Origin: Oscillospiraceae bacterium
GTDB taxonomy: Bacteria > Bacillota > Clostridia > Oscillospirales > Ruminococcaceae
Length of the DNA stretch: 64,000 nucleotides
Direction of reading: 5' to 3'
NCBI GenBank assembly: GCA_019423755.1
Contig: JAHZAU010000007.1
Span: 1 to 64,000, forward strand
Below the pieces are notes generated by a model. The model did no database searches, was not told the DNA's origin, and worked only from the letters and a program-made list of their open reading frames with translations. The translations under genes and the position numbers were made by a program. The stretch's first letter is position 1. Each line of letters begins with the position of its first letter. Below, in pieces: positions 49,282 to 57,796 of this stretch.

Positions 49282-49310
49282 AACTTTTATGAAAGTATTT
49301 TATAAAAGTT
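49282..49310 (+). promoter_or_regulatory. Inverted repeat in the leader of the second ABC operon
   Basis: AACTTTTAT (49282-49290) and ATAAAAGTT (49302-49310), nine-base arms spaced by 11. It shares the ACTTTT/AAAAGT half site with the palindrome at the ROK gene, so it is a candidate ROK operator. Five Ts follow, so a weak attenuator is also possible. Confidence 0.45.
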
Positions 49311-49403
49311 TTTGGTGAATCGAAAAAGCAGGAGGCCGACCCTTTCAAGTGGAAAGGAAATCCGGCCCCGCGACACAATCGATGGAAAATAGGAGTGTGT
49401 AGT

Positions 49404-50801
49404 ATGAAAAAGTTATTGGCACTGATGTTGGCGGCTGCCATGGCTGTTGGTACCCTGGCTGGCTGCGGAAGTTCCACCAGCTCTACCACAGAAGAAGCAC
49501 CGGCTCAGACTCAGGAAGAGGGTCAGGCTGCAGAAGAAGGTGCTTCCGAGACCGCCGCAGAAGGTTCTTATGATGACGTTTCCGGCGTAACCGGCGAGAT
49601 CACCATCTGGACCAACCTGGCACAGGACGAGATGAACACCTACATCGAGACCTTCAACAAATACGTTCCCGGTGTTAAGGTAAACCTGAGCGTTATGCCT
49701 TCCAACGAGTACCGCACCAAGCTGCAGAACGCTTTCCGTACTGGTACCAACGCTCCGGACGTAGCTACCTTCGAGATCTCCGATTTCGGCAAATACAAAG
49801 AGACCGATATCCTGGAGAACCTGTCCGCTGCTCCCTATAACGCAGACGAAATTTCCAAAGATATGGTTCCCTACGTTGACAAACTGTCCCGCGACGCAGA
49901 TGGCAACATCATGGGTATGTCCTGGCAGTCCACCCCCGGCGGCTTCTGGTACAAGAAAGCCCTGGCTCGCGAATACCTCGGCACCGATGATCCCGATGAG
50001 CTGCACGAGATGCTCAAAGACTGGGATTCCATCATCGAAGTAGGTAAACAGGTTTACGAGAAATCCGGCGGCAAGGTTGCTCTGCTGGACGACGTTGAGA
50101 CCGTAGAGCAGATCTACTCCTCCTACAAAGGTGCTCCCTGGGTAGACGAAAACAACCACATCATCTCCGATGAGTTCCTCACCGAAGAGTTCGACCTGAT
50201 CAAACGCGTCCGCGAAAACAACGTTGACGCCAAATCCGACCAGTGGTCCGCTGGCTGGACCTCCGGTATGTACGCACAGGATATGTACATTCTGGTTGGC
50301 CTGCCCACCTGGGGCCTGAACACCTGCATCAAACCCGGTATCCCCACCGAAGAGATGGAAAACGCTGCTGATACCTGGGGCTACATGGAAGCTCCCATCC
50401 CCTATCAGAACGGCGGTACCTGGTACGGTATGTACTCCAAATCCGAAAACAAAGAGGCTGCTTGGGCTTGGATCAAGACCATGACCTCCAACGTTGACTG
50501 CCAGATGGACGGCCAGGTCAATGTTCTGGGCGACTTCCCCGGCTACATCCCCACCATTGAGCGCGCCATCGAAGAAGGCCACACCGATATCGTTACCGGT
50601 GACCAGCAGTACTTCGCAGACTTCTACGAGACCGCAAAACTGGTTGAGGCTGACCCCATGACCATCTACGACAGACAGGCTTGGACCAGCTTCGGCGCCC
50701 AGAGAGACCTGCTTGCCAACGGCGACATCACCGTGGAAGAGGCTGTCCAGGGCTTCAAGGAAGATATGAAGAATATCTATCCTGAAATCGTGATCGACTA
50801 A
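49404..50801 (+). CDS. Extracellular sugar-binding lipoprotein (CUT1), second system
   Basis: A 465-residue lipoprotein: MKKLLALMLAAAMAVGTLAGCGSS has a lipobox (TLAGC). A Glu/Gln/Thr-rich linker leads to the binding fold (GEITIWTNLAQDEMNTYIET). ATG 49404 follows AGGAGTGTGTAGT. Codon use (GCT, GTT, AAA, GAA) is markedly biased, as expected for an abundant protein. A strong hairpin follows the stop. Ligand unknown; presumably the sugar metabolised by the downstream isomerase and kinase. Confidence 0.94.
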   Translation: MKKLLALMLAAAMAVGTLAGCGSSTSSTTEEAPAQTQEEGQAAEEGASETAAEGSYDDVSGVTGEITIWTNLAQDEMNTYIETFNKYVPGVKVNLSVMPSNEYRTKLQNAFRTGTNAPDVATFEISDFGKYKETDILENLSAAPYNADEISKDMVPYVDKLSRDADGNIMGMSWQSTPGGFWYKKALAREYLGTDDPDELHEMLKDWDSIIEVGKQVYEKSGGKVALLDDVETVEQIYSSYKGAPWVDENNHIISDEFLTEEFDLIKRVRENNVDAKSDQWSAGWTSGMYAQDMYILVGLPTWGLNTCIKPGIPTEEMENAADTWGYMEAPIPYQNGGTWYGMYSKSENKEAAWAWIKTMTSNVDCQMDGQVNVLGDFPGYIPTIERAIEEGHTDIVTGDQQYFADFYETAKLVEADPMTIYDRQAWTSFGAQRDLLANGDITVEEAVQGFKEDMKNIYPEIVID

Positions 50802-50853
50802 TACCCGGCATCCTGCCGGTCATCCCCTTGACCTACCCCGAATAGAAACAAAG

Positions 50854-50890
50854 TGGCTGCCCGCCCGCATTTTGTGCGGGCGGGCAGCCA
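50854..50890 (+). other. Very stable hairpin between binding protein and permease
   Basis: TGGCTGCCCGCCCGCA pairs over 16 bases with TGCGGGCGGGCAGCCA around TTTTG, without a T run. It likely limits transcription or protects the upstream mRNA, giving more binding protein than permease. Confidence 0.7.
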
Positions 50891-50946
50891 ACTTTCTGCC
50901 CCCGCTGCGCCCGGCGCGGCTTTACCGATGAATTGGAGGGAATACC

Positions 50947-51879
50947 ATGGCCAAAAAACCGACTTCTTCACCAGCGGTACGGGCCCCAAAACGCGGCAGC
51001 CTGGAAAAGAAAAACACCGGTCTGCTTTTCATCCTGCCGTACTTTTTGGTGTTTATGTGCTTCACCCTGTACCCGATCCTTTATACCTTTAAGCTGAGCT
51101 TCCACTCTTGGGACGGCTTTGGTGACCCCACCTTTGTGGGCCTTGCCAACTACCAGCGTCTGTTTGCTGACAAGGTGTTCTTCCAGTCCATCTGGAACAC
51201 CATCAAGATCGCTCTGATGGCCATGATCCCCCAGATGGTCTTTGGTCTGGTGCTGGCCTTTGTGCTCAACCAGCATCACCTGAAAGGCAGCAACACCTTC
51301 AAGGCGATCTTCTACTTCCCCAACTTGGTTACCGCTGTTTCTCTGGGCGTCCTGTTCAGCTTGCTGTTTGACCAGCAGGCCGGCAGCGTCAACAAGCTGC
51401 TGCTGGCTCTGAACCTGATTTCGGAGCCCATCGCCTGGAAGATGAGCCCCGGCTTCTGTCAGGGTATCGTGGCCTTCGTGCTGTTCTGGCAGTACTTTGG
51501 TTACTACACCATCATCTTTACCGCCGGCATCAAGGGTATCTCCTACGATATCCTGGAGGCAGCGGAGATCGACGGTGCTTCCAAGACCCAGACCTTCTTC
51601 CGCATCGTTCTGCCGCTGCTGCGTCCCATTATGACCTACGCCTTCGTGACCTCCATCATCGGCGGTCTGCAGATCTTCGACCTGCCCTACACCTTCGGCG
51701 GAGCTACCGGCGGCGCAGACAAGTCCATCCTCACCATGGTCATGTACATGTACAACATTGCCTTCACCAACTATGACTATGGCTACGGCTCGGCGATCTC
51801 CTACGGCCTGTTCGTCATCGTGATCGTCTTCTCGCTGGTATTTATGAAGTACACCGCAGGAAAGGAGAGAAACTTCTAA
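50947..51879 (+). CDS. Sugar ABC transporter permease (CUT1, MalF-like), second system
   Basis: A 310-residue permease with six membrane segments after a basic N-terminus (KKPTSSPAVRAPKRGSLEKKN). EAA loop: LEAAEIDGASKTQTFFRIVLP. GAGGGAATACC precedes the ATG. It forms a pair with the next permease, which starts one base after its stop. As in the first system no ATPase gene is present. Confidence 0.94.
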   Translation: MAKKPTSSPAVRAPKRGSLEKKNTGLLFILPYFLVFMCFTLYPILYTFKLSFHSWDGFGDPTFVGLANYQRLFADKVFFQSIWNTIKIALMAMIPQMVFGLVLAFVLNQHHLKGSNTFKAIFYFPNLVTAVSLGVLFSLLFDQQAGSVNKLLLALNLISEPIAWKMSPGFCQGIVAFVLFWQYFGYYTIIFTAGIKGISYDILEAAEIDGASKTQTFFRIVLPLLRPIMTYAFVTSIIGGLQIFDLPYTFGGATGGADKSILTMVMYMYNIAFTNYDYGYGSAISYGLFVIVIVFSLVFMKYTAGKERNF

Positions 51880-51880
51880 T

Positions 51881-52738
51881 ATGATGACTCAGGCTGTTCA
51901 GAACCAAAAGTCCAAGCGTCATACCCAGATCGTCAACTTCCTGACCTATTTTGTACTGGTGCTGCTGGCGATTCTGTGTATCGTACCCTTCTACAACATG
52001 ATCATCGGCTCTACCCACGACAACGCGGCTCTTTCCTCCGGCTTCCAGATGCTCCCCGGTAAACAGCTGCTGTCCAACTATCAGAAGCTGGCCGACAACG
52101 TCAACATCTGGAGAGGTATGGCCAACAGTATCTTCATCTCGGTGACCTATACCCTGATCTCCACCTACTTTGGCGCCCTGACCGCTTACGGCTTTGCTAA
52201 GTATAAGTTCCGCTTCAACAAGCAGCTGTTCTGGGTGGTGCTGGCTACCATGATGGTCCCCGCTCAGCTGGGTATCATCGGCTACTACCAGTTGATGAAC
52301 ACCATGCACCTGCTGGATACCTATGTAGCGCTGCTTATGCCCGCTTTTGCCACCCCGGCTATGGTATTCTGGAACCGGCAGTACATCGACTCCTATGTTC
52401 CCGACGCCCTGATCGAAAGCGCACGCATCGACGGCTGCGGAGAATTTAAGATCTTCAACCGCATCATCCTGCCCATTATCCTGCCGGGTATCGCTACCCA
52501 GGCGATCTTCACCTTCGTTACTTCCTGGAACTCCTTCATGCAGCCTTCCATCCTGCTGTTCTCCCAGGAAAAATACACCCTGCCCATCCTGGTAGCCCAG
52601 ATGAAGGGCCTTTATATCCCGGACTACGGCGTCAGCTACCTGGGCGTTACCATGTCGGTGGTGCCGATCCTCATCGTCTTCTCCCTTTGCTCCCGCCAGA
52701 TCCTGGAGGGCGCTACCGCCGGTGCGGTCAAGGGTTAA
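51881..52738 (+). CDS. Sugar ABC transporter permease (CUT1, MalG-like), second system
   Basis: A 285-residue permease with six membrane segments. The EAA loop is IESARIDGCGEFKIFNRIILP and the C-terminus SRQILEGATAGAVKG is typical of MalG-type subunits. AAAGGAGAGAAACTTCTAAT precedes the ATG. It works with the upstream permease. Confidence 0.95.
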   Translation: MMTQAVQNQKSKRHTQIVNFLTYFVLVLLAILCIVPFYNMIIGSTHDNAALSSGFQMLPGKQLLSNYQKLADNVNIWRGMANSIFISVTYTLISTYFGALTAYGFAKYKFRFNKQLFWVVLATMMVPAQLGIIGYYQLMNTMHLLDTYVALLMPAFATPAMVFWNRQYIDSYVPDALIESARIDGCGEFKIFNRIILPIILPGIATQAIFTFVTSWNSFMQPSILLFSQEKYTLPILVAQMKGLYIPDYGVSYLGVTMSVVPILIVFSLCSRQILEGATAGAVKG

Positions 52739-52762
52739 TCCCGCAAAGGAGGCATTGCTGCT

Positions 52763-53941
52763 ATGGCTTATGATTTTGACACCATCCTCGACCGCCGCGG
52801 TACCAACTGCGCCAAGTTCGACGAGATGGACTGGAAATACGGCCCGGGCCTGATGCACCTGGGGGTAGCGGATATGGACTTCCGCTCCCCGCAGCCCATT
52901 CTGGACGCCTTTTCCCAGGTTATCGAAAAAGGGGTGTTCGGCTACACCGTCCTGCCCCAGAACTATCCGGCCCTGGTGCGACAGTGGATGCAGCGCCGCT
53001 ACGACTGCACTATCCAGGAGGACTGGGTACTCTTCAGCCCCCGCATCAATATGGCGGCCAACATGGCGGTGGAGACCTTCACCCAGCCCGGAGACGGCAT
53101 CCTGTTGCATACCCCGGCCTATACCGCCCTGCAGGCAGCCATCAGCAAGTATGACCGCCGCACCGTGGAAAGCCCGCTGGTCTTCCGGGACGGGGAGTAC
53201 CAGATGGACTTTGAACAGATGGAGCAGCTGTGCGACGAAAGCGTCAAGATGCTCATCTTCTGCAACCCCCAGAACCCCACCTGCCGCGTCTGGCGGCGGG
53301 AGGAGCTGGAGCGGCTGGCAGACTTCTGCCACCGGCACAACCTGCTGGTCATCTCCGACGAGATCCACGGCGACATCGTCCCCGAGGGTACCCGCCACAC
53401 CAGCCTGCTTTCCATCAACGAGGATATGAACCAGCGCACCATCCTCTGCAATTCCATCACCAAGACCTTTAATGTGCCCGGAGTCATCTTCTCCAACGTT
53501 ATTATCCCCAACCCCGACATCCGCCGCCGCATGGCCGAGACCATCGACCGCTGGGGCCTGCACAACCCCACCATCTTTGCCGCCGCCATGCTGGAACCGG
53601 CCTATACCCAGTGCGACGACTGGCTGCGGGAGGTCAACCGCTACATCCGCGCCAACTACGACTTCCTGTCCCAGTATATCCGCGACTATCTGCCGGGCCT
53701 GCGGCTCATGCCTTCGGAGGGTACCTACCTGGCCTGGATCAACACCAGCGGCCTGGCGGTGTCCGAGGAGGAGCTGGAACGCTTCTTCGTGGAAAAAGCC
53801 CGGGTTTCGGTGTACATGGGCTCCCGCTATTCCCAGAGCACAAAGGAGTTTATCCGCATCAACCTGGCCTGCTCCCGGGACTATCTGGCCCAGGCTCTGG
53901 AGCGGATCCGCCAGCAGTGGCATCTGCTGCCGCTTCGTTAG
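52763..53941 (+). CDS. MalY/PatB-family PLP enzyme (C-S lyase type)
   Basis: A 392-residue fold-type I PLP enzyme. It begins YDFDTILDRRGTNCAKFDEM, as in MalY/PatB C-S lyases; CNPQNPTCRVW, ISDEIHGDIV and the PLP lysine in NSITKTFNVPG are present. PatB-type members cleave cystathionine or other cysteine S-conjugates; MalY also modulates a sugar regulon. Its place inside a sugar operon is unusual and may point to a thio-sugar, a sulfur-linked glycoconjugate or a regulatory role. CAAAGGAGGCATTGCTGCT precedes the ATG. Confidence 0.9.
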   Translation: MAYDFDTILDRRGTNCAKFDEMDWKYGPGLMHLGVADMDFRSPQPILDAFSQVIEKGVFGYTVLPQNYPALVRQWMQRRYDCTIQEDWVLFSPRINMAANMAVETFTQPGDGILLHTPAYTALQAAISKYDRRTVESPLVFRDGEYQMDFEQMEQLCDESVKMLIFCNPQNPTCRVWRREELERLADFCHRHNLLVISDEIHGDIVPEGTRHTSLLSINEDMNQRTILCNSITKTFNVPGVIFSNVIIPNPDIRRRMAETIDRWGLHNPTIFAAAMLEPAYTQCDDWLREVNRYIRANYDFLSQYIRDYLPGLRLMPSEGTYLAWINTSGLAVSEEELERFFVEKARVSVYMGSRYSQSTKEFIRINLACSRDYLAQALERIRQQWHLLPLR

Positions 53942-53981
53942 CCCCAATCCCCAAGTCTTGCACAAAGAAAAGAGGACGGTT

Positions 53982-55517
53982 ATGCAGCAATACATTATGG
54001 GCATCGACATCGGGACCTCCGGCACCAAAACGGTGCTGTTCACCACCAATGGTGACCCGGTGGCCAGCCATACCGAAGAATATCCCCTGTATCAGCCCCG
54101 CAACGGCTGGGCTGAGCAGGACCCCCAGGACTGGTGGAACGCTTCTGTGGAAGGCATCCGCCAGGTTCTCCAAAAAAGCAAGGCCGACCCGGCCCAGATC
54201 TGCGGCATCGGCCTTTCCGGCCAGATGCACGGCCTGGTGATGCTGGATAAGGCCGGGCAGGTGCTGCGCCGCAGCATCATCTGGTGCGACGGCCGTACCG
54301 CCAAAGAGTGCCAGGAGATTACCGAAAAGGTCGGCGCCCAGCGGCTCATCGAGATCACCGCCAACCCGGCGCTCACCGGTTTCACCGCCGGTAAGATCCT
54401 TTGGGTGCGGCACAACGAGCCGGAGATCTACGCCCGCTGCCGCCACATCCTGCTCCCGAAAGACTACATCCGCTACTGTCTCACCGGAGCGCTGGCTTCT
54501 GAAATGTCCGACGCTTCCGGTACAAACCTCCTGGACGTGCCCGGCCGCTGCTGGAGCCAGGAGATCTTAGAAAAGCTGGAGATCGACCCGGCCTGGATGC
54601 CGAAACTTTACGAATCCCCGGAAATCACCGGTACCGTCACTGCCCAGGCAGCAGCCCTCACCGGCCTGGCCCAGGGGACCCCGGTGGTTGGCGGAGCCGG
54701 CGACAATGCCGCTGCCGCAGTCGGCACCGGTGTAGTGGAGGAAGGCAAAGCCTTTACCACCATCGGTACCTCCGGTGTGGTGTTCGCCCACTCCGACCGG
54801 GTGACTATCGACCCGAAGGGCAGGGTACATACCTTCTGCCACGCGGTGCCCGGCTGCTGGACGGTCATGAGCTGCACCCTGTCCGCCGGACTTTCCCTCA
54901 AATGGTTCCGGGACACCTTCTGCACCGCTGAAATGGAAGCGGCAAAGGGAATGGGGGTAGACCCCTACGTCCTCATGGACCAGCAGGCCGACCGGGTGCC
55001 CATCGGCGCCGACCGCCTGCTCTACCTGCCGTATCTCATGGGGGAACGTTCCCCGCTGCTGGACCCGGATGCCCGCGGTGTGTTCTTCGGGCTTTCGGCC
55101 ATCCACAACAAATACACCATGCTGCGCGCCGTCATGGAGGGAGTGACCTACTCCCTGCGCCAGTGCCTGGATGTCCTGCGGGGCATGGGCGTTGTCTCTA
55201 CCGAGATGCTGGCCTGCGGCGGCGGTGGTACCAGCCGCGTCTGGCGCCAGATGCTGGCCGATGTTTACGGCTGCCCGGTGAAGACAGTGGTCTCCAAGGA
55301 GGGGCCGGCGCTGGGCGTGGCCATCCTGGCCGGTGTGGGTACCGGCGTTTGGCCCTCGGTGCAGGAAGCCTGCCGTCAGGTCATCCGCACCAACCCCCAG
55401 CAGGACCCCATCCCGGAAAACAGCCGCCGGTACGAAGAAGTTTATCAGATCTACGCGGGCCTGTATCCCGCGCTCAAGGCGTCCTTCCAGCAGCTTGCCC
55501 AGCTGGAGGACAGATAG
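53982..55517 (+). CDS. FGGY-family sugar kinase, xylulokinase-like
   Basis: A 511-residue FGGY kinase: IMGIDIGTSGTKTVLF (phosphate-1), GIGLSGQMHGLVMLD and IIWCDGRT are characteristic of xylulokinases. VGGAGDNAAAAVGTG and the C-terminal LACGGGGTSRVWRQMLADV (FGGY motif 2) follow. It presumably phosphorylates the ketose made by the isomerase-like protein at 56213. ATG 53982 follows AAGAGGACGGTT; an upstream continuation of the frame overlaps the MalY gene and is ignored. Confidence 0.92.
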   Translation: MQQYIMGIDIGTSGTKTVLFTTNGDPVASHTEEYPLYQPRNGWAEQDPQDWWNASVEGIRQVLQKSKADPAQICGIGLSGQMHGLVMLDKAGQVLRRSIIWCDGRTAKECQEITEKVGAQRLIEITANPALTGFTAGKILWVRHNEPEIYARCRHILLPKDYIRYCLTGALASEMSDASGTNLLDVPGRCWSQEILEKLEIDPAWMPKLYESPEITGTVTAQAAALTGLAQGTPVVGGAGDNAAAAVGTGVVEEGKAFTTIGTSGVVFAHSDRVTIDPKGRVHTFCHAVPGCWTVMSCTLSAGLSLKWFRDTFCTAEMEAAKGMGVDPYVLMDQQADRVPIGADRLLYLPYLMGERSPLLDPDARGVFFGLSAIHNKYTMLRAVMEGVTYSLRQCLDVLRGMGVVSTEMLACGGGGTSRVWRQMLADVYGCPVKTVVSKEGPALGVAILAGVGTGVWPSVQEACRQVIRTNPQQDPIPENSRRYEEVYQIYAGLYPALKASFQQLAQLEDR

Positions 55518-55529
55518 GAGGAAGCCGCT

Positions 55530-56174
55530 ATGGTGATTCGTTCTGTATTTGACCCGGAGTTTGCCCCTTACGGCAAGGTGGTGGAGGGGCTGGAGCAGGA
55601 AGCCGGCGCTCTGCTGGAGACCCTGCGCGCCATCTCCCCCAAGCCGGAGGACAGCACCATCTATGTGCCCTCCGATGAAAAGCTGGAAGGCCTGCCTGCC
55701 GCCCAGGTGCTGAGCCGCCAGGTGTACGGCGGGATGCCCATCCAGCTTGGCTACTGCAACGGCAGCAACACCCGCCTCAACTGCCTGGAATACCACCGCG
55801 ACAGCGAGATCAACATCCCCGCGGATGATATGATCTTCCTGGTGGCCCGCCAGCAGGACGCAGTCCGGGGTCATCTGGACACCTCGCGGGTGGAGGCTTT
55901 CGCTGCTCCCGCCGGGACGGTGGTAGAACTGTATGCTACCACCCTGCATTACGCCCCCTGCAACGCCAAGGCAGGGGAGGGCTTCCGGGTACTGGTGGTG
56001 CTGCCCCGCGGCACTAACACCGAAAAACTGGAGATCACCCCGAAAAACTGGGAGGACCAGCTGCTGTGGGCCTGCAACAAGTGGCTCCTGGCACACCCGG
56101 ACTCCAATGAAGCCGCCCAGGGCGCGTTTGTGGGCCTGAGCGGAGAAAATATCGACCTGAAGGATCAGCTCTAA
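55530..56174 (+). CDS. DUF4867 family protein
   Basis: A 214-residue cupin-like protein (CLEYHRDSEINI, ADDMIFLVARQQD, TVVELYATTLHYAPC with His suited to a metal site). DUF4867 proteins occur beside sugar kinases and isomerases in Firmicutes, and an epimerase or mutarotase role is plausible but unproven. AGGAGGAAGCCGCT precedes the ATG. Only 12 bases separate it from the kinase. Confidence 0.85.
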   Translation: MVIRSVFDPEFAPYGKVVEGLEQEAGALLETLRAISPKPEDSTIYVPSDEKLEGLPAAQVLSRQVYGGMPIQLGYCNGSNTRLNCLEYHRDSEINIPADDMIFLVARQQDAVRGHLDTSRVEAFAAPAGTVVELYATTLHYAPCNAKAGEGFRVLVVLPRGTNTEKLEITPKNWEDQLLWACNKWLLAHPDSNEAAQGAFVGLSGENIDLKDQL

Positions 56175-56212
56175 GTCGCTTTGCGTCTGGATCGAGAAAG
56201 GATTGAGATACC

Positions 56213-57697
56213 ATGAAAAACATTCCGCAACTGAAGCTGGGCATCATCTCGGTGAGCCGCAGCTGCTTCCCCATCACCCTCTCTGAAAAACGCCGCCACG
56301 CCGTAGCACAGGCTTACACCAGCGCCTACGGTGAGATCTACGACTGCCCCGTTACCGTGGAAAACGAGCGGGACGCCAAGGCTGCCGTAGCCGACGTCAA
56401 AGCCGCCGGGGTCAACGCTCTGTGCGTCTTCCTGGGCAACTTCGGCCCCGAGACCCCCGAAACCATGATCGCCAAGCTCTTTGACGGTCCGGTTATGTAC
56501 GCTGCTGCTGCCGAGGGCGACGGCGACCTGTTTGACGGACGCGGCGACGCCTTCTGCGGCGTGCTCAACTGCTCCTACAACCTGGGCCTGCGCAACCTGA
56601 AGGCCTACATCCCCGAGTATCCGGTGGGCACCGCTTCTCAGGTAGCCGCCATGATTGCCGACTTCGCTCCCGTAGCTACCGCGCTGCTGGGTCTTGCCAA
56701 CCTGAAGGTTATCACCTTCGGCCCCCGTCCCAGCGACTTCATGGCCTGCAACGGCCCCATCAAGCCTCTCTTTGACCTGGGTATCGAGATCGAGGAAAAC
56801 AGCGAGCTGGATCTGCTGGTTGCCTACAACAAGCACAAAGACGACCCCCGTATCCCCGGCGTCATGGCCGAGATGGAAGCGGAGCTGGGCCCCAACAACA
56901 AGTACGCCGGCGTCCTGCCCCGTCTGGCTCAGTATGAGCTGACCCTGCTGGATTGGGCCGAGGAACACAAAGGCGCCCGGGAGTATGTCTGCTTCGCCGA
57001 TAAGTGCTGGCCGGCCTTCCAGACCGAGTTCGGCTTCGTTCCCTGCTATGTCAACAGCCGCCTGACCGCTATGGGCATCCCGGTATCCTGTGAGGTGGAT
57101 ATCTTCGGTGCAGTCTCCGAGTACATCGGCACCTGCATCTCCGGCGCTCCGGTGACCCTGCTGGATATCAACAACACCGTTCCCGCCTCCATCTACAACG
57201 AGGATATCAAAAACCGCTACATCGCCCGCCTGGAGGAGACCTTCATGGGCTTCCACTGCGGCAATACCCCCACCTGCCGCCTGAAAAACGGCCACATGGG
57301 CTATCAGCTGATTATGAAACGCGACCTGGAGCCCGAGCTTCCGGAACCGGACATCACCCGCGGCACCATGGAAGGCGACATCAAGGCAGGAGACATCACC
57401 TTCTTCCGCCTGCAGGGCACCGCAGAGGGCCAGTTAAAAGCTTACATCGCCCAGGGTGAGGTTCTGGATGTTCCTACCCGCAGCTTTGGCAGCATCGGCG
57501 TCTTCGCTATCCCGGAGATGGACCGCTTCTACCGCCATGTGCTCATCCAGAAGCGCTACCCCCATCACGGCGCCGTGGCCTTCGGTCACTACGGCAAAGC
57601 GCTGTTTGACCTCTTCTCCTACCTGGGTATCCCGGATGTGGCCTACAACCAGCCCAGAAACCTGCCTTACCCCACCGAGAATCCCTTCGCCCGGTAA
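56213..57697 (+). CDS. L-fucose/L-arabinose isomerase family protein
   Basis: A 494-residue protein of the FucI/AraA-like fold: N-terminal KLGIISVSRSCFPITLSEKRR, a middle block (ITFGPRPSDFMACNGPIKPL), SCEVDIFGAVSEYI with candidate metal Glu/Asp, and FHCGNTPTCRL with a conserved His. It is shorter than true FucI and not a standard AraA. With the xylulokinase-like protein and DUF4867 it completes an aldose-ketose-phosphate sequence. The sugar is not identifiable. Confidence 0.88.
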   Translation: MKNIPQLKLGIISVSRSCFPITLSEKRRHAVAQAYTSAYGEIYDCPVTVENERDAKAAVADVKAAGVNALCVFLGNFGPETPETMIAKLFDGPVMYAAAAEGDGDLFDGRGDAFCGVLNCSYNLGLRNLKAYIPEYPVGTASQVAAMIADFAPVATALLGLANLKVITFGPRPSDFMACNGPIKPLFDLGIEIEENSELDLLVAYNKHKDDPRIPGVMAEMEAELGPNNKYAGVLPRLAQYELTLLDWAEEHKGAREYVCFADKCWPAFQTEFGFVPCYVNSRLTAMGIPVSCEVDIFGAVSEYIGTCISGAPVTLLDINNTVPASIYNEDIKNRYIARLEETFMGFHCGNTPTCRLKNGHMGYQLIMKRDLEPELPEPDITRGTMEGDIKAGDITFFRLQGTAEGQLKAYIAQGEVLDVPTRSFGSIGVFAIPEMDRFYRHVLIQKRYPHHGAVAFGHYGKALFDLFSYLGIPDVAYNQPRNLPYPTENPFAR

Positions 57698-57739
57698 GGC
57701 ATCAAACGACGATTTCTTCGATCATTTCTCCATAACCAC

Positions 57740-57777
57740 AGAAAGCCGCCCCGATCTTTCATCGGGACGGCTTTCTC
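57740..57777. terminator. Terminator between the second sugar operon and the permease operon
   Basis: AGAAAGCCGCCCCGAT pairs with ATCGGGACGGCTTTCT (one mismatch) around CTTTC. The T run is short on either side. Confidence 0.7.
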
Positions 57778-57796
57778 ATGTTTTGGGGGAAGGAAA

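Noticed and set aside
53472..53981. An extended N-terminus for the xylulokinase-like protein
   Set aside because: The frame is open upstream but overlaps the MalY gene, gives Pro/Ser-rich non-homologous sequence, and the ATG at 53982 starts the standard FGGY N-terminus.
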